This document shows positions 1 through 5,269 of a stretch of DNA of 5,341 nucleotides, piece by piece. This DNA comes from an uncultured Syntrophomonadaceae bacterium (GTDB taxonomy: Bacteria; Bacillota; Syntrophomonadia; Syntrophomonadales; Syntrophomonadaceae), in contig CALXSZ010000109.1 of NCBI GenBank assembly GCA_944391275.1, positions 1-5,341 of the forward strand. Direction: 5' to 3'. How positions within the stretch are numbered: position 1 is the stretch's first letter; every line of letters starts with the position of its first letter. A program made the translations under genes and the position numbers. A model generated the notes under the pieces. The model saw only the letters and a program-made list of their open reading frames with translations, had not been told where the DNA came from and searched no databases.

Positions 1-323
1 TTCCAGTCATTCTTCCTAGAAGATTAAATGTCCAGAATGAGTTGCTGAATTGGTTTGGGGATTCATTTTCGAATATTCGGATCCAGTTTACCAGTAATTT
101 AAGTACGAATGGCGCAATGATGGTTCATAAAGGATTAGGATATTCTTTAGTGCTCGAAGGCGCGATTCCCTTTTGGGATCAGGAAAAAATTACTTATCGA
201 CCATTATATCCGGAATTAACGGCCGATTGCGTATTTGTGTGGAAGAAACAGCAGCCATTTAGTTTAGCGACTGCAAAGTTCATCGAACACATGAAATGCT
301 TTTTTGGTATAAGAAATCCATAG
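1..323 (+). CDS. LysR-type transcriptional regulator, C-terminal part only (5' end outside window)
   Basis: The frame is open from the left edge and ends at TAG 321-323, giving 106 visible residues. They match the last third of the LysR effector-binding domain: a beta-strand/helix stretch with 'VHKGLGYSLVLEG' (the usual 'V..GLGI' element), then 'YRPLYPEL' and 'FVWKKQQPFS', then a final helix 'ATAKFIEHMK'. LysR-family proteins bind DNA with an N-terminal winged helix, which lies outside this window, and sense a small ligand with the domain seen here. The 'RPL.P.L...VWKK' pattern is common in Bacillota members. The TTG at 42 is an internal Leu codon, not the start, because the frame and the homology run on upstream of it. 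LysR regulators often control neighbouring genes, so the hydrolase/reductase genes downstream are plausible targets, but that is inference. The ligand cannot be told from this end. Confidence 0.85.
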   Translation, partial: PVILPRRLNVQNELLNWFGDSFSNIRIQFTSNLSTNGAMMVHKGLGYSLVLEGAIPFWDQEKITYRPLYPELTADCVFVWKKQQPFSLATAKFIEHMKCFFGIRNP

Positions 324-334
324 AAATTAAGTAT

Positions 335-364
335 TTGATATTGGATAGAAGGAAAGTTTATAAT
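335..364 (+). promoter_or_regulatory. Sigma-A-type promoter, TTGATA-N18-TATAAT
   Basis: A -35 box TTGATA (335-340) and a perfect -10 box TATAAT (359-364) are separated by 18 bases. This is the best promoter match in the window. It begins 11 bases after the LysR stop, so transcription would start near 371, only about ten bases before the ATG of the MerR fragment at 381. The slightly long spacer recalls MerR-controlled promoters, which usually have 19-20 bases, but no clear dyad sits in this spacer. It could serve the MerR fragment, the cupin further on, or be a leftover of the ancestral regulator gene. Confidence 0.55.
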
Positions 365-380
365 GTGGGCGTAAAAAAGT

Positions 381-593
381 ATGCGTCGCTTTCACTCTGG
401 GCATGCATTTTGGAGAAAGCTGGAGGGGACATTGGAAAAAATAACGCAATTGGCAAATGACGAGACGAAAACGAAAGAAGAAAAAGTGAAAATTTTACGA
501 AAACGTAGGGCCCAATTATTAAACGAGATTCACGTTCAGCAGCAGTTGTTGGACCGATTGGATTTTATTCTTCAAGAAATAAAGAAAGAGTAA
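381..593 (+). pseudogene. MerR-family regulator remnant: C-terminal coiled coil without the DNA-binding domain
   Basis: The 70-residue frame is rich in charged heptads. Residues about 25-70 ('TKTKEEKVKILRKRRAQL', 'LLDRLDFILQEIKKE') match the dimerisation helix at the C-terminus of MerR-family regulators, where '..ER..LL..HR..LL.EI..LQ..LD.LDYKIE' is typical. Intact members of this type are about 120-140 residues and begin with a winged helix-turn-helix. That part is absent: upstream in the same frame there is a TAA at 372-374, only two codons before the ATG, and the LysR stop lies just beyond. No Shine-Dalgarno sequence precedes the ATG at 381. The simplest reading is a 5'-truncated gene. Because the coiled coil stays open to its natural end under a good promoter, a small product that heterodimerises with a related MerR protein is possible but speculative. 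Alternative: an unrelated small coiled-coil protein. Confidence 0.5.
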
Positions 594-628
594 CAGGAAA
601 AGTTTCGAGAGATATTCTTATGCGTCGT

Positions 629-643
629 TGTATACGGAATACA
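629..643. promoter_or_regulatory. Small dyad TGTAT-N5-ATACA upstream of the cupin gene
   Basis: A perfect 5-bp inverted repeat with a 5-base centre lies 59 bases before the cupin ATG, in the short spacer after the MerR remnant. Its size and position fit a regulator half-site pair, such as a LysR or MerR operator, but a 5-bp arm is easily found by chance. I do not see a convincing -35/-10 pair alongside it. Confidence 0.25.
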
Positions 644-701
644 CGGCAATATGAGTGATTTGAATAAAGTAAACCAATAGTAATGAAAGGGGATTTTCGT
701 A

Positions 702-1115
702 ATGAAAGAATTGGAATATGGAACCATTTTTGAAAAGGGCGTCCCAAACCCTTATGGAGAGTATTTTATTGGGCAATCTTATTTAGCGATGTTGACGAGT
801 CTGGCGGGAGTGGGCGTTGCAAATGTAACATTTGAACCGGGCTGCCGGAATAATTGGCACATCCATCATGGGGATCAAGGCGGCGGTCAGATTTTACTGG
901 TTACAGGAGGACGCGGTTGGTATCAGGAATGGGGCAAGGAAGCGCAGGAACTTCATGCGGGAGATGTGGTTGCGATTCCAACAGGCGTGAAGCATTGGCA
1001 TGGAGCGGCAAAAGACAGCTGGTTCGTTCATGTGGCCATAGAAGTTCCCGGAGAGAACACGTCGAATGAATGGTTGGAACCGGTTTCAGAGGAAGAGTAT
1101 GGAAAGCTGAAATAA
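702..1115 (+). CDS. Small single-domain cupin protein (putative metal-binding)
   Basis: This 137-residue protein is one cupin beta-barrel, a usual length for stand-alone cupins, and is probably cytoplasmic since no signal peptide is seen. Cupin motif 1 runs from about Gly47 to Gly72, 'GCRNNWHIHHGDQGGGQ', with metal-ligand candidates His53 and His55. Gln63 stands where classical cupins carry Glu, a substitution I associate with the 'HIHH..GGGQIL' subgroup rather than damage. Motif 2 is 'GDVVAIPTGVKHWHGA' (87-102), with His98 as the further ligand and His100 and His110 nearby. The start is fixed by GAAAGGGGA at 685-693. In Bacillota such cupins often lie beside carboxymuconolactone decarboxylases, aldo/keto reductases and alpha/beta hydrolases; the last two follow here. 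The reaction is unknown: an isomerase, dioxygenase or binding role would all fit the fold. Confidence 0.88.
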   Translation: MKELEYGTIFEKGVPNPYGEYFIGQSYLAMLTSLAGVGVANVTFEPGCRNNWHIHHGDQGGGQILLVTGGRGWYQEWGKEAQELHAGDVVAIPTGVKHWHGAAKDSWFVHVAIEVPGENTSNEWLEPVSEEEYGKLK

Positions 1116-1405
1116 AAGGAATGGGTATCTCCAAAGCCGTTTAAGAAAAAATTGATGACTGGATTTCAAATTGTACGGTTAGTGGGGAAGACTGGTTCTA
1201 TCCAAATCCATTTCTTTTCAGAAATTTTAGAAAAAATCTATGAAGAAGATGAGAATCCCATATCCTAAAGAAAAACAGAAATTTGGTTTTTCATATTGAA
1301 GGATCGTAAGAGAACTCGTTTAAGGGGACTTCATAGAGTGAAAATCAATCAAATCATTAAAATTTTCTTGCTGATGAATAAAAAAGAAAGGATGGAGATA
1401 AAAAA
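1116..1405 (+). other. Intergenic spacer with a possible decayed reading frame (1121-1268)
   Basis: The 290 bases between the cupin and the hydrolase contain no intact gene. An ATG at 1121, preceded by AAAAGGA, reads seven codons to TAA at 1142-1144. The same frame then stays open for 32 codons ('EKIDDWISNCTVSGEDWFYP...') to TGA at 1241-1243. A single-base frame change near 1220 would continue it as 'SEILEKIYEEDENPIS' to TAA at 1266-1268. The protein-like composition, with tryptophans and acidic helices, suggests a broken gene, but I do not recognise the family and short open stretches occur by chance. No hairpin terminator is visible after the cupin, so read-through into the hydrolase is possible. 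Confidence 0.25.
1296..1324 (+). promoter_or_regulatory. Weak candidate promoter TTGAAG-N17-TTTAAG before the hydrolase gene
   Basis: A -35-like TTGAAG (1296-1301) and a -10-like TTTAAG (1319-1324) have the ideal 17-base spacing and lie about 80 bases upstream of the hydrolase ATG. Each box matches four of six consensus positions, so this is only suggestive. If real, the hydrolase could be transcribed independently of the cupin. Confidence 0.25.
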
Positions 1406-2389
1406 ATGTTCGATAAAGCCGAAATGGAAAAGATATTCGTACCGGAATGGGATAAGGTTTTTCCAAAAAGTGACAAAGTCAATCATCGCAAAGTAACGTT
1501 TCATAATCGCTATGGGATTACCCTTGCGGCAGATATATATGAACCCAAAAATGTGACGGGAAAACTGGCGGCGATTGCAGTAGCAGGTCCATTTGGAGCG
1601 GTCAAGGAACAAGCTTCTGGATTGTATGCGCAAACCATGGCGGAACGTGGGTTTGTTACGATGGCGTTTGACCCGTCATATACGGGCGAAAGCGGCGGAG
1701 AGCCTCGCTATGTGGCTTCACCGGATATCAATACGGAGGATTTTTCCGCAGCAGTTGATTTTCTGTCTGTACAGGATAATATTGACCCGGAACGCATTGG
1801 AATCCTTGGAATTTGCGGATGGGGAGGAATGGCTCTGAATACCGCGGCAATGGATACGCGTATCAAAGCGACGGTTACCTCGACAATGTATGATATGAGT
1901 CGGGTGAATGCGAATGGCTATTTTGACGAGATGGATGAAAACGCCCGCTATGAACTTCGGAAAACGCTGAATGCGCAGCGCATTGCAGATTACAAAGAGG
2001 GAAGTTACGCGAGAGCTGGCGGAGTGGTCGACCCGCTTCCGGGTGATGCTCCTTTTTTTGTCAAAGATTACTATGACTATTATAAAACGCAACGGGGGTA
2101 TCACAAGCGTTCACTTAATTCGAACGATGGATGGAATGTCACGTCGGCGCTTTCATTTATCAATATGCCTATTTTATGTTATAGCAATGAAATTCGCAGC
2201 GCCGTACTGATCATTCACGGAGAAAAGGCGCATTCACGTTATTTTAGCGAGGATGCGTTTAAAAAACTAAAGGGGAATAATAAAGAGCTTATGATTATAC
2301 CGGGCGCTGTACACACAGACCTCTATGATAGGGTTGACATCATTCCTTTCGATAAAATCGAGGCGTTTTTCCGTTTATATCTGAAGTAA
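1406..2389 (+). CDS. Alpha/beta hydrolase with Cys nucleophile (YcjY/dienelactone-hydrolase-like)
   Basis: This 327-residue cytoplasmic protein has the alpha/beta hydrolase fold and no signal peptide. The N-terminal part (about 28-50) is the 'V.F.NRYGITLAADIYEP' beta-hairpin typical of COG1073-type hydrolases. 'AGPFGAVKEQ' (60-69) is the oxyanion-loop region, and 'AFDPSYTGESGG' (87-98) the next loop. The nucleophile elbow is 'GICGWGG' (135-141), so the catalytic residue is Cys137 rather than Ser, as in dienelactone hydrolases and usual for this subgroup. His303 in 'PGAVHTDLYD' is the probable base. Glu273 in 'IIHGEKAHSRYFSEDAF' lies near the usual acid position, so the acid may be Glu; that is inference. 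A cap region lies between about 163 and 245. The start is supported by AAAGGATGGAG, with GGAG at 1394-1397 eight bases before the ATG. The substrate is unknown: an ester, thioester or lactone would suit a Cys enzyme. Confidence 0.85.
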   Translation: MFDKAEMEKIFVPEWDKVFPKSDKVNHRKVTFHNRYGITLAADIYEPKNVTGKLAAIAVAGPFGAVKEQASGLYAQTMAERGFVTMAFDPSYTGESGGEPRYVASPDINTEDFSAAVDFLSVQDNIDPERIGILGICGWGGMALNTAAMDTRIKATVTSTMYDMSRVNANGYFDEMDENARYELRKTLNAQRIADYKEGSYARAGGVVDPLPGDAPFFVKDYYDYYKTQRGYHKRSLNSNDGWNVTSALSFINMPILCYSNEIRSAVLIIHGEKAHSRYFSEDAFKKLKGNNKELMIIPGAVHTDLYDRVDIIPFDKIEAFFRLYLK

Positions 2390-2500
2390 AAGAAAAAACG
2401 ATTGCAGGGGGTTCATAGGCGTCTAGTCGGAATGATCGAGGGGTTGATTCCAGTCTGAAAGAATCGCGTCGTTTACTCCCTAATTTAAGATTTTTGCATG

Positions 2501-2540
2501 AACGCTTATTTCGGTTTTATTCCGAATAAGCGTTTCTTTG
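2501..2540 (+). terminator. Probable Rho-independent terminator after the hydrolase gene
   Basis: AACGCTTATTTCGG (2501-2514) pairs with CCGAATAAGCGTT (2522-2534), giving a 13-bp stem with one bulged T and a 7-base loop. The T-rich run TTCTTTGTT follows. The stem is only moderately GC-rich and the T run is interrupted, but the position between two transcription blocks fits. It would end transcripts from the cupin/hydrolase block about 110 bases past the hydrolase stop. Confidence 0.7.
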
Positions 2541-2735
2541 TTCTAACCTTTTGGTTTATGCTGATGAACTAAACGATACTTCTGTTTCTGTTTTTTCCGT
2601 ACTACAATAAAACCGAAGAAAACGAAAGAAATAAAAAGGGGGCTGAGCTTTACGTACACACCTCCGCGCGATCTTGATCCGGTGGGTAAAATGATCTTTT
2701 TTTAGCGTTACAGAATCGTGTCGTCTTGAATAAAG

Positions 2736-2757
2736 TTCGTTATGGCACTCGAACGAA
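2736..2757. promoter_or_regulatory. Dyad TTCGTT-N10-AACGAA upstream of the aldo/keto reductase
   Basis: Two perfect 6-bp arms (2736-2741 and 2752-2757) flank a 10-base centre, 33 bases before the reductase ATG. The 22-base span is the size of a typical dimeric-repressor or MerR-type site. It overlaps the only weak candidate -10 here, so a protein bound to it could control transcription of the reductase and esterase genes. Which regulator would bind is not known. Confidence 0.35.
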
Positions 2758-2790
2758 GTCACTTTAGAAATCTTAAAGGAGGAGTACAAA

Positions 2791-3651
2791 ATGGAATGGA
2801 TAACGCTCAATAACGGAATCCAAATGCCGCAAGAGGGTTTTGGGGTTTTTCAGGTATCAGACGCAAAACAGTGTGAGCAGGCAGTGCTTGACGCGATTGA
2901 AATCGGCTACCGCTTGATTGATACGGCAGCTTCCTATATGAACGAGGAGGCGGTTGGTCACGCAATCAAAAAGTGTGGCGTCCCAAGAGAGGAATTGTTC
3001 ATTACAACCAAACTTTGGGTACAGGACGCCAGCTACGAGGGCGCCAAACAGGCGATTCAAACATCTCTTGAGAAATTGGGACTCGATTATATCGACCTAT
3101 ATCTCATTCATCAGCCCATGGGCGATTATATCGGGGCCTACCGCGCTATGGAAGAAGCCTATAAAATAGGTGGACTAAAAGCAATTGGCGTATGCAACTT
3201 TTATCCGGAACGTCTTGCTGATTTTTGTGAAACGGTTGAAATTACGCCGATGGTGAACCAGGTCGAATTGCATCCGTTTTTTCAGCAACCAAAAGCCCTT
3301 GACTTAATGAAGTCATATGGTGTTGTTCCTGAAGCTTGGGGCCCTTTTGCGGAAGGCAAGCACAGGATTTTTACCCATCCGATTTTAAGCAGAATAGGGG
3401 AAAAGTATGGAAAAAGCGCTGCGCAGGTAGCGCTGAGATGGAATGTACAACGTGGAGTTGTTGTTATTCCAAAGTCTGTTCACAAAGAGAGAATGCAGCA
3501 AAATTTGGATATTTGGGATTTCGAGCTAACGGTTGAGGATATGGCGGAAATTGCAAAGCTGGACATTGGACATAGTGAGATTGTCAACCACTATGATCCG
3601 GCATTTGTGCAAATGCTACATGGACGGAAAATACATGATTCAATTCAATAA
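2791..3651 (+). CDS. Aldo/keto reductase (AKR5-like, NADPH-dependent carbonyl reductase)
   Basis: This 286-residue cytoplasmic protein is a complete single-domain (beta/alpha)8 barrel reductase; AKR5-type enzymes are usually 270-290 residues. The N-terminal hairpin 'LNNGIQMPQEGFGVFQ' (6-21) is typical. The catalytic tetrad is intact: Asp44 in 'RLIDTAASYMNE', Tyr49, Lys74 in 'FITTKLW' and His107 in 'DLYLIHQP'. Other hallmarks are 'AIGVCNF' (131-137), 'VNQVELHPF' (155-163) and the cofactor-binding 'VIPKSVHKERMQQN' (225-238), where Lys228, Ser229 and Arg234 suggest an NADPH preference. The best-known relatives are 2,5-diketogluconate reductases and the Bacillus glyoxal/methylglyoxal reductases YvgN and YtbE, so reduction of small aldehydes or ketones is likely; the real substrate is not visible. 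A full AAAGGAGG (2775-2782), eight bases before the ATG, sets the start and predicts strong translation. The exported esterase begins 16 bases after the stop, implying one transcript. Confidence 0.93.
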   Translation: MEWITLNNGIQMPQEGFGVFQVSDAKQCEQAVLDAIEIGYRLIDTAASYMNEEAVGHAIKKCGVPREELFITTKLWVQDASYEGAKQAIQTSLEKLGLDYIDLYLIHQPMGDYIGAYRAMEEAYKIGGLKAIGVCNFYPERLADFCETVEITPMVNQVELHPFFQQPKALDLMKSYGVVPEAWGPFAEGKHRIFTHPILSRIGEKYGKSAAQVALRWNVQRGVVVIPKSVHKERMQQNLDIWDFELTVEDMAEIAKLDIGHSEIVNHYDPAFVQMLHGRKIHDSIQ

Positions 3652-3661
3652 GAAAGGAGTG
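3651..3661 (+). promoter_or_regulatory. Ribosome-binding site that fixes the esterase start at 3668
   Basis: AGAAAGGAGTG lies between the reductase stop and the ATG at 3668, with GGAG about eight bases upstream. The same frame is open back to 3533, but those 45 codons would overlap the reductase, have no ribosome site, and would bury the signal peptide. The start at 3668 is therefore the right one. Confidence 0.85.
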
Positions 3662-3667
3662 AAAACG

Positions 3668-5002
3668 ATGAAAAAGAGAATTTTATTAGCTGCACTCGCA
3701 ATCATGTGTACTTTTTCATTTGTGATGCCCAATGTAGGCGTATTGGCGGCTTCCCAGACCAGGGCTGAGGCGCTTGTAACGATTATTCAGGCTATTGGCA
3801 AAGAGGATGAAGCACTTTCAGCCATGGCTCAGCACCCATTTACCGACATTCCCGAGTGGGCGGACCGCTATGCAGCATATGCCTATCAAAATGGCATTAT
3901 TGTAGGCGTGGGGAATAATCTGTTTGATTCAGACAGGGAAGTTACTTCTGAGGAATATGCCGTTATGCTGGAGCGGGCCAAAGGATTGGCGGGATCAAAC
4001 GCCTCGAATAACGAGGATCATATGCTCGAGATTGCTGAACAAGGAATGTTTTCCTCAGGCGGCGTCGTGACGGAACCGGTTGCAGGTGAATTCGATTCGA
4101 CCACCAACTGGTTGGATTCCACGCGCGCAGGCAACACCGCCCATGTAGACCATGCCAATGTATTGTACCAGATTCCCGAAAACGAAACCGGTTTGCCGAT
4201 GGTATTTTTGCACGGCTATGGGCAGTCCAGAATGGGATGGATGACAACGCCTGACGGACGTGATGGTTGGGCAACGTCGTTTTTGAAAAAGGGACATAGT
4301 GTATTTTTGGTAGACCAACCGCGCAGAGGCGAGGCGGGATCTACGGCTGCCATGACGAACGATTCCATTGATACCTGGTCGGCGGAATCCAAAGAATATA
4401 TGCCCGGAGATCAAGCATGGTATACGCATTTCCGTATTGGGCGCATAGCGCCGGAACGATATGAAGGATCTCAGTTCCCCGAGGGAGAAGAAGCTCAAAA
4501 TCAGTTCTTCCGCCAAATGACGCCGAACACGGGGAGCTTTGATCAAGCGGTAGCTGCTGCGGCAATGGACGAGGTTATGCAGGATGTATACGATATGACT
4601 GGGAAAAAGAGCGTTTATGTGACTCATTCTCAAGGCGGAAGAGTAGGATGGGACGTTGATCCGGAATATGTTGCGGCTATTGTTGCTATTGAACCGGGTG
4701 GTACGCCGGAAATTGGTTCGGAATCGTATAATAAATTCCTTGAGGCGGATATTCCAATCATTATTTATTTCGGAGATTATATTGACAACGGCCCTGAGGA
4801 TATTCAGTCTACTTCATTCTGGAAGAATGTAAGAGATACGGCTATTGCATTTGCCGAAAGCTACAACGAAGACGGCGGAAACTGCACAGTAGTAAATCTT
4901 CCGGATATTGGGATTACCGGAAACTCTCATTTTATGTTCCAGGAAATGAACAGCGAGGAAATTGCAGCGCATGTGGAACAATGGATTCAGAATAATGCTT
5001 AA
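3668..5002 (+). CDS. Exported esterase: signal peptide + partial SLH region + esterase-713-like alpha/beta hydrolase
   Basis: The product is 444 residues. Residues 1-28 form a signal peptide: a KKR N-region, a hydrophobic core, and probable cleavage after 'GVLA'. Residues 29-45 ('TRAEALVTIIQAIG') look like the second half of one SLH motif. Residues 56-106 form one full SLH motif ('HPFTDIPEWADRYAAYAYQN', then 'VTSEEYAVMLERAKG'). A linker follows to about 150. The hydrolase spans about 163-442: 'FLHGYGQSRMGW' (180-191), 'TTPDGRDGW' (193-201), 'LVDQPRRGEAG' (214-224), 'SQFPEG' (268-273), nucleophile elbow 'THSQGGR' with Ser321, 'AIEPGG' with Glu342, and 'GITGNSHFMFQE' with His421. This order matches the esterase 713 group of alpha/beta hydrolases, which as I recall uses a Glu acid. 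It should cleave esters or lactones outside the membrane; the substrate is unknown. One and a half SLH motifs is fewer than the usual three for wall anchoring. It is probably co-transcribed with the reductase. Confidence 0.88.
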   Translation: MKKRILLAALAIMCTFSFVMPNVGVLAASQTRAEALVTIIQAIGKEDEALSAMAQHPFTDIPEWADRYAAYAYQNGIIVGVGNNLFDSDREVTSEEYAVMLERAKGLAGSNASNNEDHMLEIAEQGMFSSGGVVTEPVAGEFDSTTNWLDSTRAGNTAHVDHANVLYQIPENETGLPMVFLHGYGQSRMGWMTTPDGRDGWATSFLKKGHSVFLVDQPRRGEAGSTAAMTNDSIDTWSAESKEYMPGDQAWYTHFRIGRIAPERYEGSQFPEGEEAQNQFFRQMTPNTGSFDQAVAAAAMDEVMQDVYDMTGKKSVYVTHSQGGRVGWDVDPEYVAAIVAIEPGGTPEIGSESYNKFLEADIPIIIYFGDYIDNGPEDIQSTSFWKNVRDTAIAFAESYNEDGGNCTVVNLPDIGITGNSHFMFQEMNSEEIAAHVEQWIQNNA

Positions 5003-5055
5003 AAAGTAGGGAATAAGCGGCGACTCTGGGAATGGATACAACGTCCCATTGAGAT

Positions 5056-5126
5056 TCCCCGTCTTAATAATGGATTTAAACTTGTGAGCAATGCCGGAGG
5101 CAAAGTAGATGATACGGGGACTTTTT
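5056..5126 (+). terminator. Possible weak terminator downstream of the esterase
   Basis: TCCCCGT (5056-5062) is the exact complement of ACGGGGA (5114-5120), which is followed by C and a run of five T (5122-5126). The 7-bp GC-rich stem and T run suit a terminator, but the 51-base loop is very long; a small inner hairpin (TGCC-GGA-GGCA near 5091-5101) could shorten it. This is the only terminator-like structure I see after the esterase stop. Confidence 0.3.
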
Positions 5127-5159
5127 GAGTAAACATGTTTCGATGAAAGAATGAGAAAA

Positions 5160-5249
5160 ATGGGCAAAAAAGTACTCGAATTGTCAGGCCACTTGCGAGA
5201 GGAGGGAAACTCCGATTTATTGCACGATGAATTTATCCGCGAAGCATAG
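5160..5249 (+). pseudogene. N-terminal stub of an NADPH-dependent FMN reductase/flavodoxin-like protein
   Basis: The 29-codon frame reads 'MGKKVLELSGHLREEGNSDL' and then 'LHDEFIREA' before TAG at 5247-5249. It lines up along its whole length with the N-terminus of flavodoxin-fold NADPH-dependent FMN reductases/iron-sulfur flavoproteins, whose first strand and FMN-phosphate loop read like 'KKVLVLSGSPRKGGNSDLL.DEFI.GA'. Intact members are about 170-220 residues, so over 80 percent is gone. The loop itself is damaged: the conserved 'SGSPRKGGNS' is here 'SGHLREEGNS', losing the Ser-Pro pair. The sequence after the stop does not resume the family in any frame I can follow, and the next gene starts 20 bases on. 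The frame could begin at ATG 5151 instead; no strong ribosome site favours either. Such flavoproteins often sit with aldo/keto reductases and cupins, so it was probably a working member of this cluster. Confidence 0.6.
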
Positions 5250-5269
5250 GAAAGGATGTTTAGGAAACG

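Larger units (their letters stand above)
2390..2790. other. 401-base non-coding spacer between hydrolase and aldo/keto reductase
   Basis: No convincing gene is present on either strand. It holds a probable terminator at 2501-2540, an arm at 2606-2617 that could pair with part of that terminator, a dyad at 2736-2757, and the strong ribosome site of the next gene at 2775-2782. The first 110 bases (2390-2500) separate the hydrolase stop from the terminator and have no recognised content. I see no clear -35/-10 pair for the reductase; the nearest, GTTACA (2707-2712) and TAAAGT (2731-2736) with 18 bases between, is weak. Confidence 0.6.

Noticed and set aside
1718..2104. Minus-strand open frame of 128 residues opposite the Cys hydrolase
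   Set aside because: It is a shadow of a well-supported gene, with no recognised motifs.
2459..2724. Near-direct repeat AGAATCGCGTCGT / AGAATCGTGTCGT in the long spacer (near 2459 and 2712)
   Set aside because: Only two copies of about 13 bases with a mismatch, no third copy and no flanking structure; most likely chance.
2762..2778. Hairpin CTTTA-N7-TAAAG touching the reductase ribosome site, considered as a translation switch
   Set aside because: Five A/T-rich base pairs are too weak to hide an AAAGGAGG site, and there is no riboswitch-like structure upstream.
2556..2810. Minus-strand open frame of 84 residues in the spacer before the reductase
   Set aside because: It runs into the reductase start and over its ribosome site, and has no domain-like pattern or own ribosome site; the Phe/Tyr-rich stretch is just the A/G-rich strand read backwards.
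3533..3667. 45-codon upstream extension of the esterase frame
   Set aside because: It lies inside the reductase gene in another frame, has no ribosome site, and would place the obvious signal peptide internally; the start at 3668 has AGAAAGGAGTG in front of it.
4055..4633. Long minus-strand open frame (192 residues) opposite the esterase
   Set aside because: It is fully antisense to a gene with clear catalytic motifs, has a low-complexity Arg/His/Pro-rich composition typical of shadow frames, and matches no family I know.
5047..5129. Frame reading 'RLNNGFKLVSNAGG' resembling the LNNG start of aldo/keto reductases
   Set aside because: The likeness covers only four or five residues and does not continue into the GFG or tetrad motifs before the stop at 5127-5129.
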